Part shown: positions 34,638 to 46,287 of the stretch, one piece after another
Numbering within the stretch: the stretch's first letter is position 1
Layout: every line of letters begins with the position of its first letter
Source: Rattus norvegicus
Lineage: Eukaryota; Chordata; Mammalia; Rodentia; Muridae
DNA length: 64,000 bases
Direction of reading: 5' to 3'
Assembly: GCF_036323735.1 (NCBI RefSeq)
Contig: NC_086026.1
Span: 53,012,039 to 53,076,038, forward strand
Program-made: the position numbers and the translations under genes
Notes under the pieces: model-generated
Told to the model about the DNA's origin: nothing
Databases searched by the model: none
The model's input: only the letters and a program-made list of their open reading frames with translations

Positions 34638-36177
34638 GTGAGTGCTGCAGGCTGGCTTGTCCCCTGAAAACATCCCACAGAGGCCCAACCACCCACCTCT
34701 GGGGAGTAAGGAGGATTAGAATCTAAGCTCAGATTTTTCCACAGGGGTTGGTTTAAGAGACCCCTCCCCACAACATGCACACACATACTTTGTACTCACA
34801 CCTCAGCACTGGAGTGCTTGGGTTTGGAACTAATAATCCTGCCAGCAGGGGCTTCTCTCATAACCGACTTCCCTTCTCTCCCTAATAAAGAGTTTTGTCA
34901 TTTTCGTTTGGTGATTCAGCCTGAGTCATCCCACCCCGGTTCCCACTATTTATTTTTATCAAGGTGTCCCCTGGGAAGCGGGTGTTCTGGAACACCCCAG
35001 TCTCTCTTTGTCCCTAGTCCTTCAGCAAACCCAGGTTCTCTGGGTGGAGGTGGCAGCGGACCCCCATGTCCCACTGTCCCGTGCCTGGCTTTTACAGTCT
35101 GGTTCTTGACCCTCAGAGAGAAACAAACCCAGCCGCTCTGGCCGACTTGAACATCTCAAGCGAGCGTTCCTTCCGCAGAGAGCTAGGGACGCAGACAGGG
35201 TGTGGTGGAAGCTAAGAAAGTTGACATGTGTGACCAGAGGGCAGCAGCTTAGAGTGAGTCTAGAGGTTTTTTTTTTTTCTAGGCAGGAGAGAGAGCCCTG
35301 ACAGGCCCTCCCTGTTAGCTTCCATTTCTTGGCACAAAACTGCTTCTGAAGATGAGGTGGGTGGGACCTGCTGGCCAGTCAGCCCTGTAGCAGGGTGGCT
35401 GCTGGCTTACCTGGAGAACAGCGAACAAGAATGAAGGTCTTCTGTACTCGGCAAACCCCAGAGTGGTGCCCACATGGAAACGTCTTAAGACATACCCAGC
35501 AATGGCTAGGTTGAGAAGGAGCTCAACCAGGCCTGTTTGTCCATCTGACTAGCTTCTTCAAAGGCACTTGGCCCCAATGGCCCCACTAGAGGAGGGCTAT
35601 CTAGGGTCAGGACCCCAGTATCTCTGTTGTCAGCCCACTACCCAGGAGGCAAAGGGCCAGCAAGAGGACCCAGGCAGGAGCAGTAGAACTCTCCTGTAGC
35701 CTGTAGGCCCAGCTGGCTCTCGCTCTGCTGCTTCCTAGCTGTGTGTCCTTGGCCTTGGATCTCCGGTTTCGTCTGTGATGTGGGAGTGGGACCCACCTGC
35801 CTTGAATACATTTCAGCCGTTTGATGATCAACCGTGAACCGCCAGGCATGGTAGCCCAAGTCCTGTAATCACAGCACCACAGGAACCCAGTCAGGGTTAC
35901 TGCAAGTTCAGAACCACCCTGGGCTACATAACAAAGCCCTGTCTCAAAACAAAAAGAAACAAAAACAAAACAAAAAAAGACATAAATTACTGAATACTAC
36001 AAGACTGTGAGGTGTGAGGGGGGACTGTTGTCACTCTCTTCCTCTATCCCAAACAGACCCTAATACATACACACAGCTAAAAGAGCTGGCAGATAGCACT
36101 TGAGCCAAGTGGATGCCCTAGGAACTTCTTGGGTCTGAAGAGTCATAATCCTTCACTGTGTCTCCCAATATCTATAG
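34638..36177 (+). other. Nectin1: Nectin1 intron 4
   Basis: A 1540-bp phase-2 intron, gtgagt to tatag. It holds one B1-type SINE (about 35838-35985) and is otherwise unremarkable. An AATAAA at about 34883 lies within it but has no other poly(A)-site support. Confidence 0.93.
35838..35985 (+). mobile_element. B1-type SINE
   Basis: 'ccgccaggcatggtagccca' head, 'ccaccctgggctacataaca' and an AAACAAAAAG-type tail. Confidence 0.8.
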
Positions 36178-36329
36178 GTTGAATGGCTCTCTCCCCAAGG
36201 GTGTAGAGGCCCAGAACAGAACCCTCTTCTTCCGGGGACCTATCAACTACAGCCTAGCAGGAACCTACATCTGTGAGGCCACCAACCCTATTGGCACCCG
36301 CTCTGGCCAGGTGGAGGTCAATATCACAG
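36178..36329 (+). CDS. Nectin1: Nectin-1 exon 5: second half of third Ig domain
   Basis: This exon is 152 nt. It completes Thr284 and encodes residues 285-334 plus the first base of Glu335. The acceptor is ctatag at 36177, with a purine-interrupted polypyrimidine tract; the donor is gtagga at 36330. The peptide includes LNGSLPKGVEAQNRTLFF, then Cys316 in AGTYICEATNPIG, and ends VEVNIT. Sequons are NGS (286), NRT (297), NYS (307) and NIT (332). In human the alternative isoforms diverge just after this exon, so its donor is where membrane-bound and soluble forms are chosen. Confidence 0.97.
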
Positions 36330-37794
36330 GTAGGAATCTTCAGCCTCCCTGCCGCTCCCATCCTCAGGTTCCTCCATGGCTGCACCCGCTCCGCTCATTG
36401 CATCGGGATGGGAAGTGTGTGTCTTTTCCTCTCTTGCTTCTCTGGGGTTCAGGCCACGATTCTTTCTTTGCAGTTTTCTCTTTGCTTTACATGGGGCTAA
36501 AGAGTGCAGTCAGAATGACCCTCAGCCAGAGAGGACAGGAAATGCTGTTTTCAGCTGTGGAGTTTAGGGGCTACAGCTGAACACTTGCACCAGGGAATCA
36601 GGCTGGCTTGGTGGGGCAGGTCTGCTGACAGAGCCCATGACCTCCAAGTTCTACAGGCTGGAGGTGAGAAAACCTGTAGGGCTGCAGGATGAAGCTAGCC
36701 TCAAGCAGAACACAAGACAGCGTCATGTGTGGAGGCTGGGGCATGCCCGCTCCCTGAAGGCATTGGATACATATATCTCCAGACTGAATTGCTCTTTTCC
36801 CAGATCTTTCTGTCACTATATGAGGGATGCGTGTGTCAGTCTGTCCAGGGAAATGAGCGCTTTGATGTTCTGCAGGGAGACCTCACCTGGGACATGACCT
36901 GAGCAGGCCTCATCTGTATAATGGGGGCAGGGTGACCTGCCTTGAAGGAAGGGTTGCTGTCCAGTGACACAGAATGTAGGTCACATAACCTAGCAGGACT
37001 CAGTAAGTGGCCAGGGCTCTGTGATTATTGTCCTGACCTCCAGAATTATCCTTGTCATTAGTGGGAGGGAGCATCAAAAGAAATGCACCAAGGAGTAAAT
37101 TGCCCCAAACTTCACAACAGAGAGTGTCTGTAATATCGAACCTAAGATCCTTTGTAGGCTGAGAAAGTGTCACAAAGAACCTCTGAAAATAGGAAGGGAC
37201 ATCCCGCTGCCACCAAAGGAGACAGGATGTAACATGTGCAGAGTGACCTTGGGCTTCAGGAAGCTAGGTGATGGTCAGAGTTGTAGCTAGACACAGGTCT
37301 GGGGGAGCCTGAAGACTTTGCTGGCTCTGGGTCTCTATCTTAAAAGTGAGATCTCAGCTGTGGGTAGGCTCCAAACACATCTGCACAGAGAGCAGCTGGA
37401 GCTCTCCTAGGACTGCACTGACCTGTCCTTGGGGCCGTCTTGTTACCTAGGAACAAGAAGGTGTGGTCACTCACTATTTTCTTAACTCCCCACCCCTGAC
37501 TCTGAGACTGTTTATAGGAGCAGAGGTGCCAGGGCTGGAGACCGGTGTCAGCCGAGGTGACAGGCCAGGATAGGGTTTGGGAATTCCTATAGAGTGGCAG
37601 ACATGCAGAAGAGGACTGCCACACACTTCTCCCTTCTGGAACAGTTTGGAGCCTCGGGGGCCTGAGCTCTGACCCCCCTAGACTATAGGGTTGGATGAAG
37701 AAAAATACAGCCACCTCCTATGAGGGGTCACCTGGGACATGACCTATATGTGTGTGACCAGTATGTCATTTGAAGGCCAGAAATGTGTTCCTAT

Positions 37795-37880
37795 AAGGAC
37801 TCTTCTTGGCTGTGTGGCCTTAAATAAGTTCTTTGCCTCTCCGAGCCTGAGCTTCCCAATCTGGGAAGATAGTCAAACTT
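37795..37880. repeat. MIR-like ancient SINE fragment
   Basis: 'gctgtgtggccttaaataag' then 'gcctctccgagcctgagctt' matches the MIR antisense pattern. Confidence 0.5.
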
Positions 37881-40231
37881 ATATTCCGTTCTCCGCCATT
37901 CATATCCCCGTATGGCTATAAGGGAGTGCTGGAGTGGTCCCTCCAACAGGATCACCAACATCACCACAGCATCCCACTCTGCCACCCAGGCACTCTGGGA
38001 AAACGGTTGACTGGAAATTTGGAGGAAGTAAGGAGTCCCAAAGCATCTTCAAATCAATGCTACTTATCAGCATGAGTAGACTGACCAGAAACCCTGCCAG
38101 GGCAAGTGTGCCCAGCCTCAGAGCCACAGATGGCAGGAAAGGGGCATCCTCCCTTTCTGAACGCCCAGGAACAAAGGCAGTGGACACAAGGAAGGGCTGC
38201 TCCCAGGGCTCAGGTCCAGGAGCAGAAAGGAGGAAGAGGAAACTAGCCATGAGGAAGAAGTTGCCATGGGTACCCAGTACCGGTCGTGGGACCCGTAGTC
38301 GGGGGCATAAGTGGTAGTGTGTGGTCTTCTGCATACAATTCCTGAAGTGTGATCAAGACCAACTGATCTAAAACCGCCCAGAGCTCCAGTTGGAAAAGGG
38401 TCGTCCCAGGGCTCTGTTGTTGGCGAATCTAATGCCAGGAGCCAAGAGCCAAAAAAGCAAGGCAGTCCTTGAGCTGCTAGGCTCAGGAGCTGAGCGTCAG
38501 CCCTGCAGGGAGCAGCTTCCAGCCTCTCTGAGGGATTCAGCCCCCATGCCCTAAGCTTCTCCAGTGCTGTTCGTTCTCTAAGTGGCAGACAACCACATCG
38601 CCCTTCTCCCCACACCAGCAAGTGCCCTCTGAAATCTCTGGGGACCACCCCAAGGGGCACAGCTGGACCCTGCGCTGCCAGCCCCACTGGTCTAAGGGCA
38701 ATGCATGAGTGAGAAGGGTAAGTGGAAATTTAATATTTCATCCTGACCATCCTTTCGGGTAATAGCTTTGCCCTGGGCACATCTGGAGAGAGGCACAGTG
38801 AGCGGCTATGATGGGGTAGGGAGGGAGAACATGTAAGGTAAGGAGCTGGAACAGCGATGGTGGGTATGGAAGAAGGGCCTTGAGAGACTCTGGAAGACTC
38901 TTAGTGAAACAGCATAGCAATCCCAGGGGGCGGGGGGGGGGGGTTGACTGTCAGATGGCTGCATGGTGGCACCAGGACACCAGTTAAGTAAGGGCTGTCA
39001 CAGTGAATGACCCCTAGTGTGAAATAGGCCCATACTGTGGCCATAGGGAGGAGAAAGCTGAGTGGACAACCCAGGGGGACTTGTGGGTGCAGTTAACAGC
39101 ATCTGGCCACTCAGAGAAGCCCATTTGCAAGACCCTTGTGCTGAGAAGCAGTTTCAGAGTCCTGGGTCAGTGGTACCACAACATAGTAGTCAGAGAGCCC
39201 TTCTTCCACAAGGGCTAACAGTCAGGGTGGGGAGGGTTCCAGGATACAGCCTTGACCAAATAGGAGTAGCTTCTGCCCTTAAGGGTGTTAGGAGGAAAGT
39301 AGCAGATTGGCCTCTTGCCACTCCCAAGAGCCAGGAGGGAAGCCACTCAAGTTCACTGTGTCTGTCTCAACTCTTACTTCTGGTGATGTCTGGGCTCATC
39401 CCTTGGGCATGCCAGTCAGGCCAGTTCTTTGGACCGAGGTTGGTAGGCCTTCACAGGGAGTGTCTCTTCGCGTGTGCGTGCCCAGACATGACTGTGGGTG
39501 TGTTCTTCTGTAAGCATGTGTGAGCCAGTGTGAGCAGGCAAGCCACTGTCTGCCTGCTGAGTGTGCAAATGGAAGCCTGGGGCTATGCTGAGGGCAAATG
39601 TGCTGTCTCCGAGCCTGCAAATGGCGGTATGTTTGGGAGTCTGAGGATGCAGCTACATCAGTACCTCTGGGAGTTCCTCCTCCAGCTTGCAGGAGCCCTG
39701 TCAGACAATGTAGGAACCACACTGCTGCTTCAGCTATTAGAAGAGGACAGCAGGCGCTTCTCAGGGTATGACCCTAAGCCTTCCCACTCTCAGTGGCTGG
39801 CCTCACTGCATGCTGGGAAATGTAGTTCTCACAACCTCCTGGCTTGATCTGATGTAGGTCACTTCCTGCCTGTGAAAACATCCGGCATTGGTTGTGGAAG
39901 CAAGCCCGGACATTCCCTTTGACCCTAGATCCTAGTTCCAGACTATAAACCCTAACTCTAGTTCACCTCAGGTCCATCCAAAGCCCCTCACACTGGGCCA
40001 CCCATCTTTGTCTCAGAACTGGGGGCCCAGACTGAGATGTTCCATTGCCCTGTGGTCCTGTCCATTCCAGCCCCCCATAGAGAAGTCTGCAACCCTTCAG
40101 AAGCAGGGCCAAGTGAGCCACTTTGTAAAAGGACGTGAGAGGAACCAGCTGGGTCCCCAACAGCAAGAGCAAATGACCCCAGTGTGGCTTTTCCTTCTCC
40201 ACCCAACTGTGGCACTTGTGACTCTGCTTCT

Positions 40232-40234
<3 letters not shown>

Positions 40235-40267
<33 letters not shown>
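40235..40267. repeat. A33 homopolymer
   Basis: 33 uninterrupted A in intron 5. No SINE body was recognised immediately upstream. Confidence 0.97.
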
Positions 40268-40269
<2 letters not shown>

Positions 40270-41269
40270 AGCTGCTGGCTGACCATGACAATTGGAGGAG
40301 AGCAGGGGAGGGGCATGAGCATGAATTAAGTTCCCACAACTATCCCTTCCTCTGTCTCCCTCATCTGGCATTTTTATTTTGACATCTTAGCCCTCCCTCT
40401 GCTCCACACAGACCCGACTTTAAAGTAGTTGAAATATCCTGGGCTCCCCCTTGGTCCCAAAAGATCGCCCCAGGAGCAGTAAACCTCATTAGAGCTTAGG
40501 AAAAACGTTAAGTAGAGGACATGGGCAGGGAAGGTCAGAGGTAGAGAACCAAGCATAATCTGCCCCTAAGCCGCTGCCCCTACTACCACAATTCCTATAA
40601 ATGAGGTCCCCAGTGTGTCCCGGGTTCACTTCATTTGTGGCCCGAATGCTGGCTCTGCTAAGGCAGAGCCATGGTATGAGAGAATGTGTCCTTTTATTCA
40701 TCAAGGATTAAGAAATCCTCGCCATGTAATCTAGGCATTTGGGATAAATCAGTGAGCAAAGCAGACCGAACTCCATCCTTAGGAAGCTTATGGGGTCCTG
40801 AAAGGGACACAGGAAAGGGAACAGTGGGATGGAGGCCACTGTGCTGCCGATGAGGGACTTGTACATTGCAATTTTAAATATGGTAGATGAGGAAAGCGTC
40901 CATGAGGAAGTGCTTTTCAACCCAAGTCCTGAGGTGCATGATGACGTGAGGCTCCAGTCATGACAACGAGCCCTCAGCCTTCAGAAAAGCAGGACAAGAT
41001 GGCGTCAGAGTTTGGGGCAGAGGTCAGGTCGTGGAGACCATTCTAGGCTCTGTGGCTTTGGCTTTCCAGACAGAGTAAAACAGAGTCAATTAGGGGCTCT
41101 GGGCAGGGTAGCGATGGGATGTGACTTATACTTGAATTGGATTTTTGCTGGCTGCTTTATCAAATGTAGCCTATCAAAGCAAACTGGAGAATGCGGTTAG
41201 GTGTCGATAACCATAAATAATCCAGGTGAGAGATGGCGGTGTCTTGGGTGAGGGTCTAGTGAGAAGCGC

Positions 41270-41740
41270 CTAGATTCCAGATTTATTTCGAAATATAATT
41301 TACAGAGTAGTTTGGGACACCGACCATTCTCATCAGACAGATGATACAGCAAACCCTGTCATCCTCTGATTAGTGGGGTCAGAAAATCCAATCTAGCTGA
41401 GTTTAAATGTAAGACCACGGTATTTTTCATGGGCTCTTTGCTCGGAAAGCAGGAAGGTGACGACGGTGGAACTTATGTTCTGCACAGCCACCATGCTGCA
41501 GTGAGTCAGCGCCAGAGGACGAGCGGCCGCTTCGCCCAGCTCTTTCCTTATTCTGACTGAAAGGAGAACCAACTGTGTGGTTAATCTTAACAGGCGCTTA
41601 TTAGCAAAGAACTTGTAATTAATAGACTTGGGTCTGACCTTGTTTAAAATACAGCCTAGGATGCAAGCCATCGGTCCATGTGAAGTCTACAGGGAAAAGT
41701 TAAACGTGAGCTACAGAAACGAAGCACGAGGGAGGCATTG
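41270..41740. promoter_or_regulatory. Candidate regulatory element in intron 5
   Basis: A repeat-free stretch with TGAGTCAGC (half-MARE/AP-1) at 41502-41510, a CpG cluster with a NotI site GCGGCCGC at 41523-41530, and AT-rich parts (gaaatataatttac, ttgtaattaatagac, gcgcttattagc). CpG dinucleotides next to homeodomain-type cores are unusual in this intron. Function is inferred. Confidence 0.4.
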
Positions 41741-41794
41741 CAGCAGGGCATGGGGTGTAAGCAAAGGCTTGTTTGTAGTTAGGGACTCACTTGA

Positions 41795-41975
41795 GGCTGG
41801 TTCTCTATTCCCAGCTACTTGGGAAGCTGGTTCGCAGGTTCAAGGACAACCTGAGAAACTTACCAAGACCATATCTCAAAATATGAAGTAAAAAATGGTT
41901 AAGAGTACAGCCTGGTGGAAGAGTACTAGCGTGTCCCAGGCTCTTTGTTAAAACCTTAGTTCCACATACACACCC
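41795..41975 (+). mobile_element. B1-like then ID-like SINE remnant
   Basis: 'attcccagctacttgggaag' and 'ggttcaaggacaacctgaga' (B1-like) followed by 'agtacagcctggtggaagag' and 'cccaggctctttgttaaaac' (ID-like). Degenerate. Confidence 0.45.
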
Positions 41976-42009
41976 GCAAACCAGAGCCCACTAGATAGCA
42001 AGCATAATG

Positions 42010-42475
42010 TATTAATCAACTTTCTGGTACCTGTCATAAAATACCTGAGATAATCAATTTAAAAAGAGGAAAGGTTTGCATGCCTTTAATCCCGGCACTC
42101 GGGAGCCAGAGGCAGGTAGGCAGATCTCTATGGGTTCAAGGCCAGTGAGTTCCAGGACAGCTAGGGATACATAGTGAAATACTTGTCAGGGGGTGCGGAG
42201 AGGCAGGTGGGGGAGGGGAGTTCATTCTAGCTCACAGTTCCAAAAGTTGCAGTCCATGACTGATTGGCCTGTTGCTTTAGGGCCTAGGATGAGACAGTAT
42301 ATCACAGAAAGAATGTGACTGTAGAATGAGTCATTCACCCTGTGGAAGCCAGCAAGCAGACAAGAGACAGGGTCACCATAGCCCTTTCATGGATACACCC
42401 CCAGTGACTGAACTTCCTCCCGCTAGACTCCAGCTCTAAAGGTTCCACACCTCCCAGTAGGGCCATAGGCTAGCA
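42010..42475 (-). mobile_element. LTR-type rodent repeat, antisense, interrupted by a B1
   Basis: 'taaaatacctgagataatca' is followed by a B1 insertion (about 42074-42190) and then resumes with 'cattctagctcacagttcca' and 'cccagtgactgaacttcctc'. The same family as 6.5, 52.5, 53.8 and 59.8 kb. The interruption shows the LTR is older than the B1. Confidence 0.5.
42074..42190 (+). mobile_element. B1 SINE nested in an LTR-type repeat
   Basis: 'catgcctttaatcccggcac', 'gccagaggcaggtaggcaga' and 'gagttccaggacagctaggg': one of the better-preserved B1 copies in the window. Confidence 0.85.
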
Positions 42476-43674
42476 ACCAACCCTTCAGCACTGGGGCCTT
42501 TGGTGGGGACAGCTATCCACATCACAGCAGTCAGCGACGAAGGTGCATGGTAGAGTGTGGCAGGCCAGGTTCTAAGTCCCAGCAGGCAATGGGGACTTAC
42601 TGCTGGTCTTTGAGATAGAGTGGTCATGTGAGGATTAATCTGCCGACTGAGTAGGGCATCCAAGAGGGTAGAGACACAGTAAAGGTGAGAGGCCCAAGAA
42701 TGTTGTACCACAGCAAAACCAAGAGAGGAACGATGAGATATTAGAAGAGTCAGAATGGACAAATGGTGGTGGCAGTGGAAGGCCAGGAGAAGCCTGGTGA
42801 ATGAAGAGAATGAGAAGGGACAGACAGCCATGTTGGAACAGGTGGGAATTTGAGTTGGTGATCCCAGAGGTTTCTTGACTCTATAACCCAACTGTTAGTT
42901 CCTCGGGATGGCCCTGTGGGTAGGAAGATGGGGTCAGTCTTCTGGAAACTGGGAAAGTTTCCATCCTGTGTATGTCTGTCATATTCTAGGGTATGGGGGA
43001 AGGTGAAGGGCTCTAGTCTGTCATCTAAGCCAATGTTTCCCAAAGTGTCCAGCTGTTTTCGCTGAGCTCTGAGTAATGCCCCAAGGTTCCAGGAGGTGCA
43101 GTTTGGAACACTTTCCCAGAGACCTTCAGAGATACAGTTCTGCAGCTGAGTGGGAGCTTTGTACTTGAAGTGACTTGAGAAGCTAGAGGGTCACAGTGAA
43201 GTCACGGAATGGAGATGAGCTTTGTCCTTAGCAGAGACAGGGAGGCCCGTAGGTCCAAAGATAAAGCCTCCACAGGGACAACTGGTGCAACAGCGCAGGT
43301 GGTTACAGAGCATTGAAAGGAAAAGCCAAGGACCCGGGGCTCCTCATCCCAGAAGGCGAGGGGAGCAGTTCAGAAAGGCAGGCTAGTCCTCCCAACGAGA
43401 CGCCTCCATTACTACCTTGGCCTCTCTGAGCCCACACCATCATCCTTCAAGGCTGGGCAAAGTCTAGCCTCCAAGAAACCTTTGTGAAGTTCATGCCTCA
43501 GTGTTCTCATTCTCCTATACCCCTGAGCACTTCACTGTCCTCTCTCTCCACGTCTGCTTGCTGCAGTGACCCCAGGTATGTCATCTGGCTCCGTAGCAAT
43601 GCTATGACTAGAGAGAAAAATAGTTGGGGTATACATGCTAACTGAATAAGGAAGTAGACAGGTGAAGATGGGCC

Positions 43675-43795
43675 AGGAGTGGTGGCTCGGAACCTCAGCG
43701 GTCGGGAGGCTAAGATAGGAAGATCTCAAGTTTGAAGCTAAGCTGGGCTAATGAGACCTTGTTTGAAACCAACCAAGCAAAGAAAGACACAGAGG
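43675..43795 (+). mobile_element. B1-like SINE, diverged
   Basis: 'gccaggagtggtggctcgga', 'ggaggctaagataggaagat' and 'taagctgggctaatgagacc' in B1 order. Confidence 0.65.
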
Positions 43796-44744
43796 CAGAT
43801 GTAGAGGACTGTATCTGATACTGGAGTTGGAGAGGCAGGCTGAGAATACAGATAAGCAAGGTACTTCCTTTCTAAGGACAATGAACAGATGGGACCCAGT
43901 AAACCATGCTGAGCTCTCAGAGAGGGTTGCAAAATAGGCATTCAAAACAGTTATCAGTAAACACTTATGGACCTGCACTCTGTGACCTGCACAGAGGACA
44001 CAGTGGTGGCAAGGAGGGACCCAAATCCTCCTTCGGGCTTGTGCTTCTTTCTGCCAGCTCCAGGCTTTTAAGAACTTCTGGGCAGCCACAGCTCAACCAT
44101 GTGACCTCAGGCAAGTGTCCCCCACCCCATCCCCTTTTGGGGCCCCTGTGTTTTCAGTAGGCCCTTCCAGCAACGAGAAAGCCTCTTCCCCCATCCAGAA
44201 CCTCCGCCCTGCTCCTGCCTGCTTGCCAATAGCACCCCACACACTCACATGGGGCCCATGGGAGGCATGTGATTCCGATGGAGTGATAATGAATCAGGGA
44301 ATGAGCTGGCTGCAGCAGGCTCCCAGGAGCAGACACATGGACCCAGACAGACCCGGTACCTTGGTCTTGGCCGTCCTGGGCCAGACTGGGAAGAGGACTG
44401 GACAGCAGCCTTCCTGACTTGCCCCTATGTCTACACCCCAGCTCTTTACCGAATCCAGTCATGGTCTGCGGTGCCACCCTGTGGTGGTGCTGGAAACCGT
44501 CTCCCTGTGTCCTGCCCTGGGACCTCTTGGCCTCTCTCTGGCCTGGTCTGGCCTCACATTCACTCATCCACCTTCCAGGCCTAGAAGGGGAAGGAAAGAA
44601 AGAGACAACAGGGTTAAAAAAAGGTCACCCACTCCTTCCTTCCATCTTCTGGTCTTTTTGTCTTTTTCTGCTTTTATTGCCTTTTAATTTCCACTCTGCC
44701 TTTTCCATTTCTGACTTTTTTTTCCCCTTTTTTTCTTTTCGTCT

Positions 44745-44878
44745 TTTTTTTTTCTTTTGAGACAGTCTTGATCTATAGCCCAAACCACTCTTGAATTTAT
44801 AGCAACACCCCCACCCCCTGCCTTAGTCTCTCAAATCCTGAAGTTACAAGTAGGAGCCATTAGGCCTGGCTCAGACTG
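44745..44878 (-). mobile_element. B1-type SINE, antisense
   Basis: T-rich start, 'ttttgagacagtcttgatct', then 'tacaagtaggagccattagg' and cctggct. Diverged. Confidence 0.7.
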
Positions 44879-45317
44879 TCCCTGTTCTGGGCATGTCCTT
44901 CCTCACACATTTGTTGTGCCCGGTAAAGCCTGCGGGCCATCAGGTGTGCTCTCGCATACGTATGCTCCTGATCTGTGATACACATGTAGTCCCCTGTTAT
45001 CCCCTTTCTGCCCGTCCCTGCTCCGTGCCTACAACCTGTCACTTTGGGTGTTTCAACCCTGTAGCCCAAGCTGGCAATCCAAACGTGTCTCCACCTTGTC
45101 CTGCAGAGCCAGATCACAGCCAAAAAGTCACAGCATTCATTTGCAGCACATTGGCACTCACAGGGCCTCAACTGAGCCAAAACTTGGGAACCCGTTTTCC
45201 ATTTGTCTTGAAGGCAAAATAAATTAGTCTGGAATACCTACTAGGCTCCTGGTGTTGGGACAGTCAGTTACTTCTACATGTGTTTATATGAAAAAAAAAA
45301 AAAAACATGATTTCTAA

Positions 45318-45388
45318 TTGGTTGAGTGGCCTTGGGTAAGTTAACCTCCCTAGTCTAGTCTTCCCCTGCACTGAATAGAAATGAACAG
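45318..45388. repeat. MIR-like ancient SINE fragment
   Basis: 'gttgagtggccttgggtaag' then 'ttaacctccctagtctagtc' follows the MIR antisense pattern. Confidence 0.45.
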
Positions 45389-45742
45389 CAAAACAACCTT
45401 GGAGGATGGTGACAGTGAGGGACTCACAGTTGGGTACATGCAGATGTGCCTCTGTGCCATGATGGGATAGAACAGGACTGATGCCACCTCCAGGGAGGTC
45501 AGGATGGAAGCTGGGTACTCTGGGTACATTAGCTGCCTCTCATCCTCTTGCCTGCCTTGCTTCCAATGCTGCAGCTGACCTCAGGAAGATGGGGTGCTAA
45601 GGGGTCTTTGGAATCAGAACTGCTCAAACTTGGGGTGTGGAATCCTGTCCTGGGCTTTTCCCTCCCCTGCCTCCCTACATTCCTGCTGACTTCTGAAGAA
45701 CAGACACTGACACTATCCCCTCCATCTCTTTTCCTCACCCAG

Positions 45743-46287
45743 AATTCCCCTACACCCCGACTCCTGAACATGGGCGGCGCGCGGGGCAGATGCCCACAGC
45801 CATCATTGGGGGCGTGGCAGGGAGTGTCCTGCTGGTGCTGATTGTGGTTGGAGGGATCATAGTGGCCCTGCGCCGGCGCCGGCACACCTTCAAGGGTGAC
45901 TACAGCACCAAGAAACACGTATACGGCAACGGCTACAGCAAGGCAGGAATCCCCCAGCATCACCCGCCCATGGCACAGAACCTGCAGTACCCGGATGACT
46001 CGGATGATGAAAAGAAGGCCGGCCCATTGGGCGGGAGCAGCTATGAGGAGGAAGAAGAGGAGGAGGGCGGTGGAGGAGGCGAACGCAAAGTGGGCGGCCC
46101 CCACCCCAAATATGACGAGGACGCCAAACGGCCCTACTTCACTGTGGATGAGGCTGAGGCCCGTCAGGACGGCTATGGGGACCGGACTCTGGGCTACCAA
46201 TACGACCCTGAACAGCTGGACTTGGCTGAGAACATGGTTTCTCAGAACGACGGGTCTTTCATTTCCAAGAAAGAGTGGTATGTGTAG
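45743..46287 (+). CDS. Nectin1: Nectin-1 exon 6: stalk, transmembrane helix and cytoplasmic tail (alpha isoform)
   Basis: This exon supplies 545 coding nt including the TAG stop at 46285-46287. The acceptor is ctcacccag at 45742. It encodes residues 335-515: a short stalk (EFPYTPTPEHGRRAG); a transmembrane helix at about 354-377 (AIIGGVAGSVLLVLIVVGG then IIVAL); a basic stop-transfer cluster RRRRHTFKGDY; and a tail with acidic DDSDDEKK and a run of seven Glu then five Gly. The C-terminus EWYV is the PDZ ligand for afadin, which links nectin to actin. Human has one more Glu in the acidic run and one more stalk residue, explaining 515 against 517. This is the alpha (HveC) terminal exon. Confidence 0.97.

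Larger units (their letters stand above)
36330..45742 (+). other. Nectin1: Nectin1 intron 5
   Basis: A 9413-bp phase-1 intron separating the ectodomain exons from the membrane/tail exon. The exon 5 frame remains open for 251 bases past the donor. Contents: an A33 run at 40235; the candidate element at 41.27-41.74 kb; B1/ID pieces at 41.8-41.97, 42.07-42.19, 43.68-43.79 and 44.74-44.88 kb; an LTR-type remnant at about 42.0-42.47 kb; and weak MIR-like pieces at 37.8 and 45.3 kb. I see nothing recognisable in about 36600-37780, 37900-40200, 42500-43670 and 43800-44730. I searched for the terminal exons of the beta and gamma isoforms and saw no open frame resembling either. Confidence 0.92.

Noticed and set aside
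38118..38687. 189-codon minus-strand open frame in intron 5
   Set aside because: Not similar to any protein I recognise and lacks a plausible promoter or exon borders; GC-rich chance frame.
39062..39523. 153-codon open frame in intron 5
   Set aside because: No family resemblance, no splice or promoter context, and a frame on the opposite strand overlaps it.
45529..46200. 223-codon frame antisense to exon 6
   Set aside because: Shadow of the highly constrained, GC-rich Nectin1 tail exon on the opposite strand.
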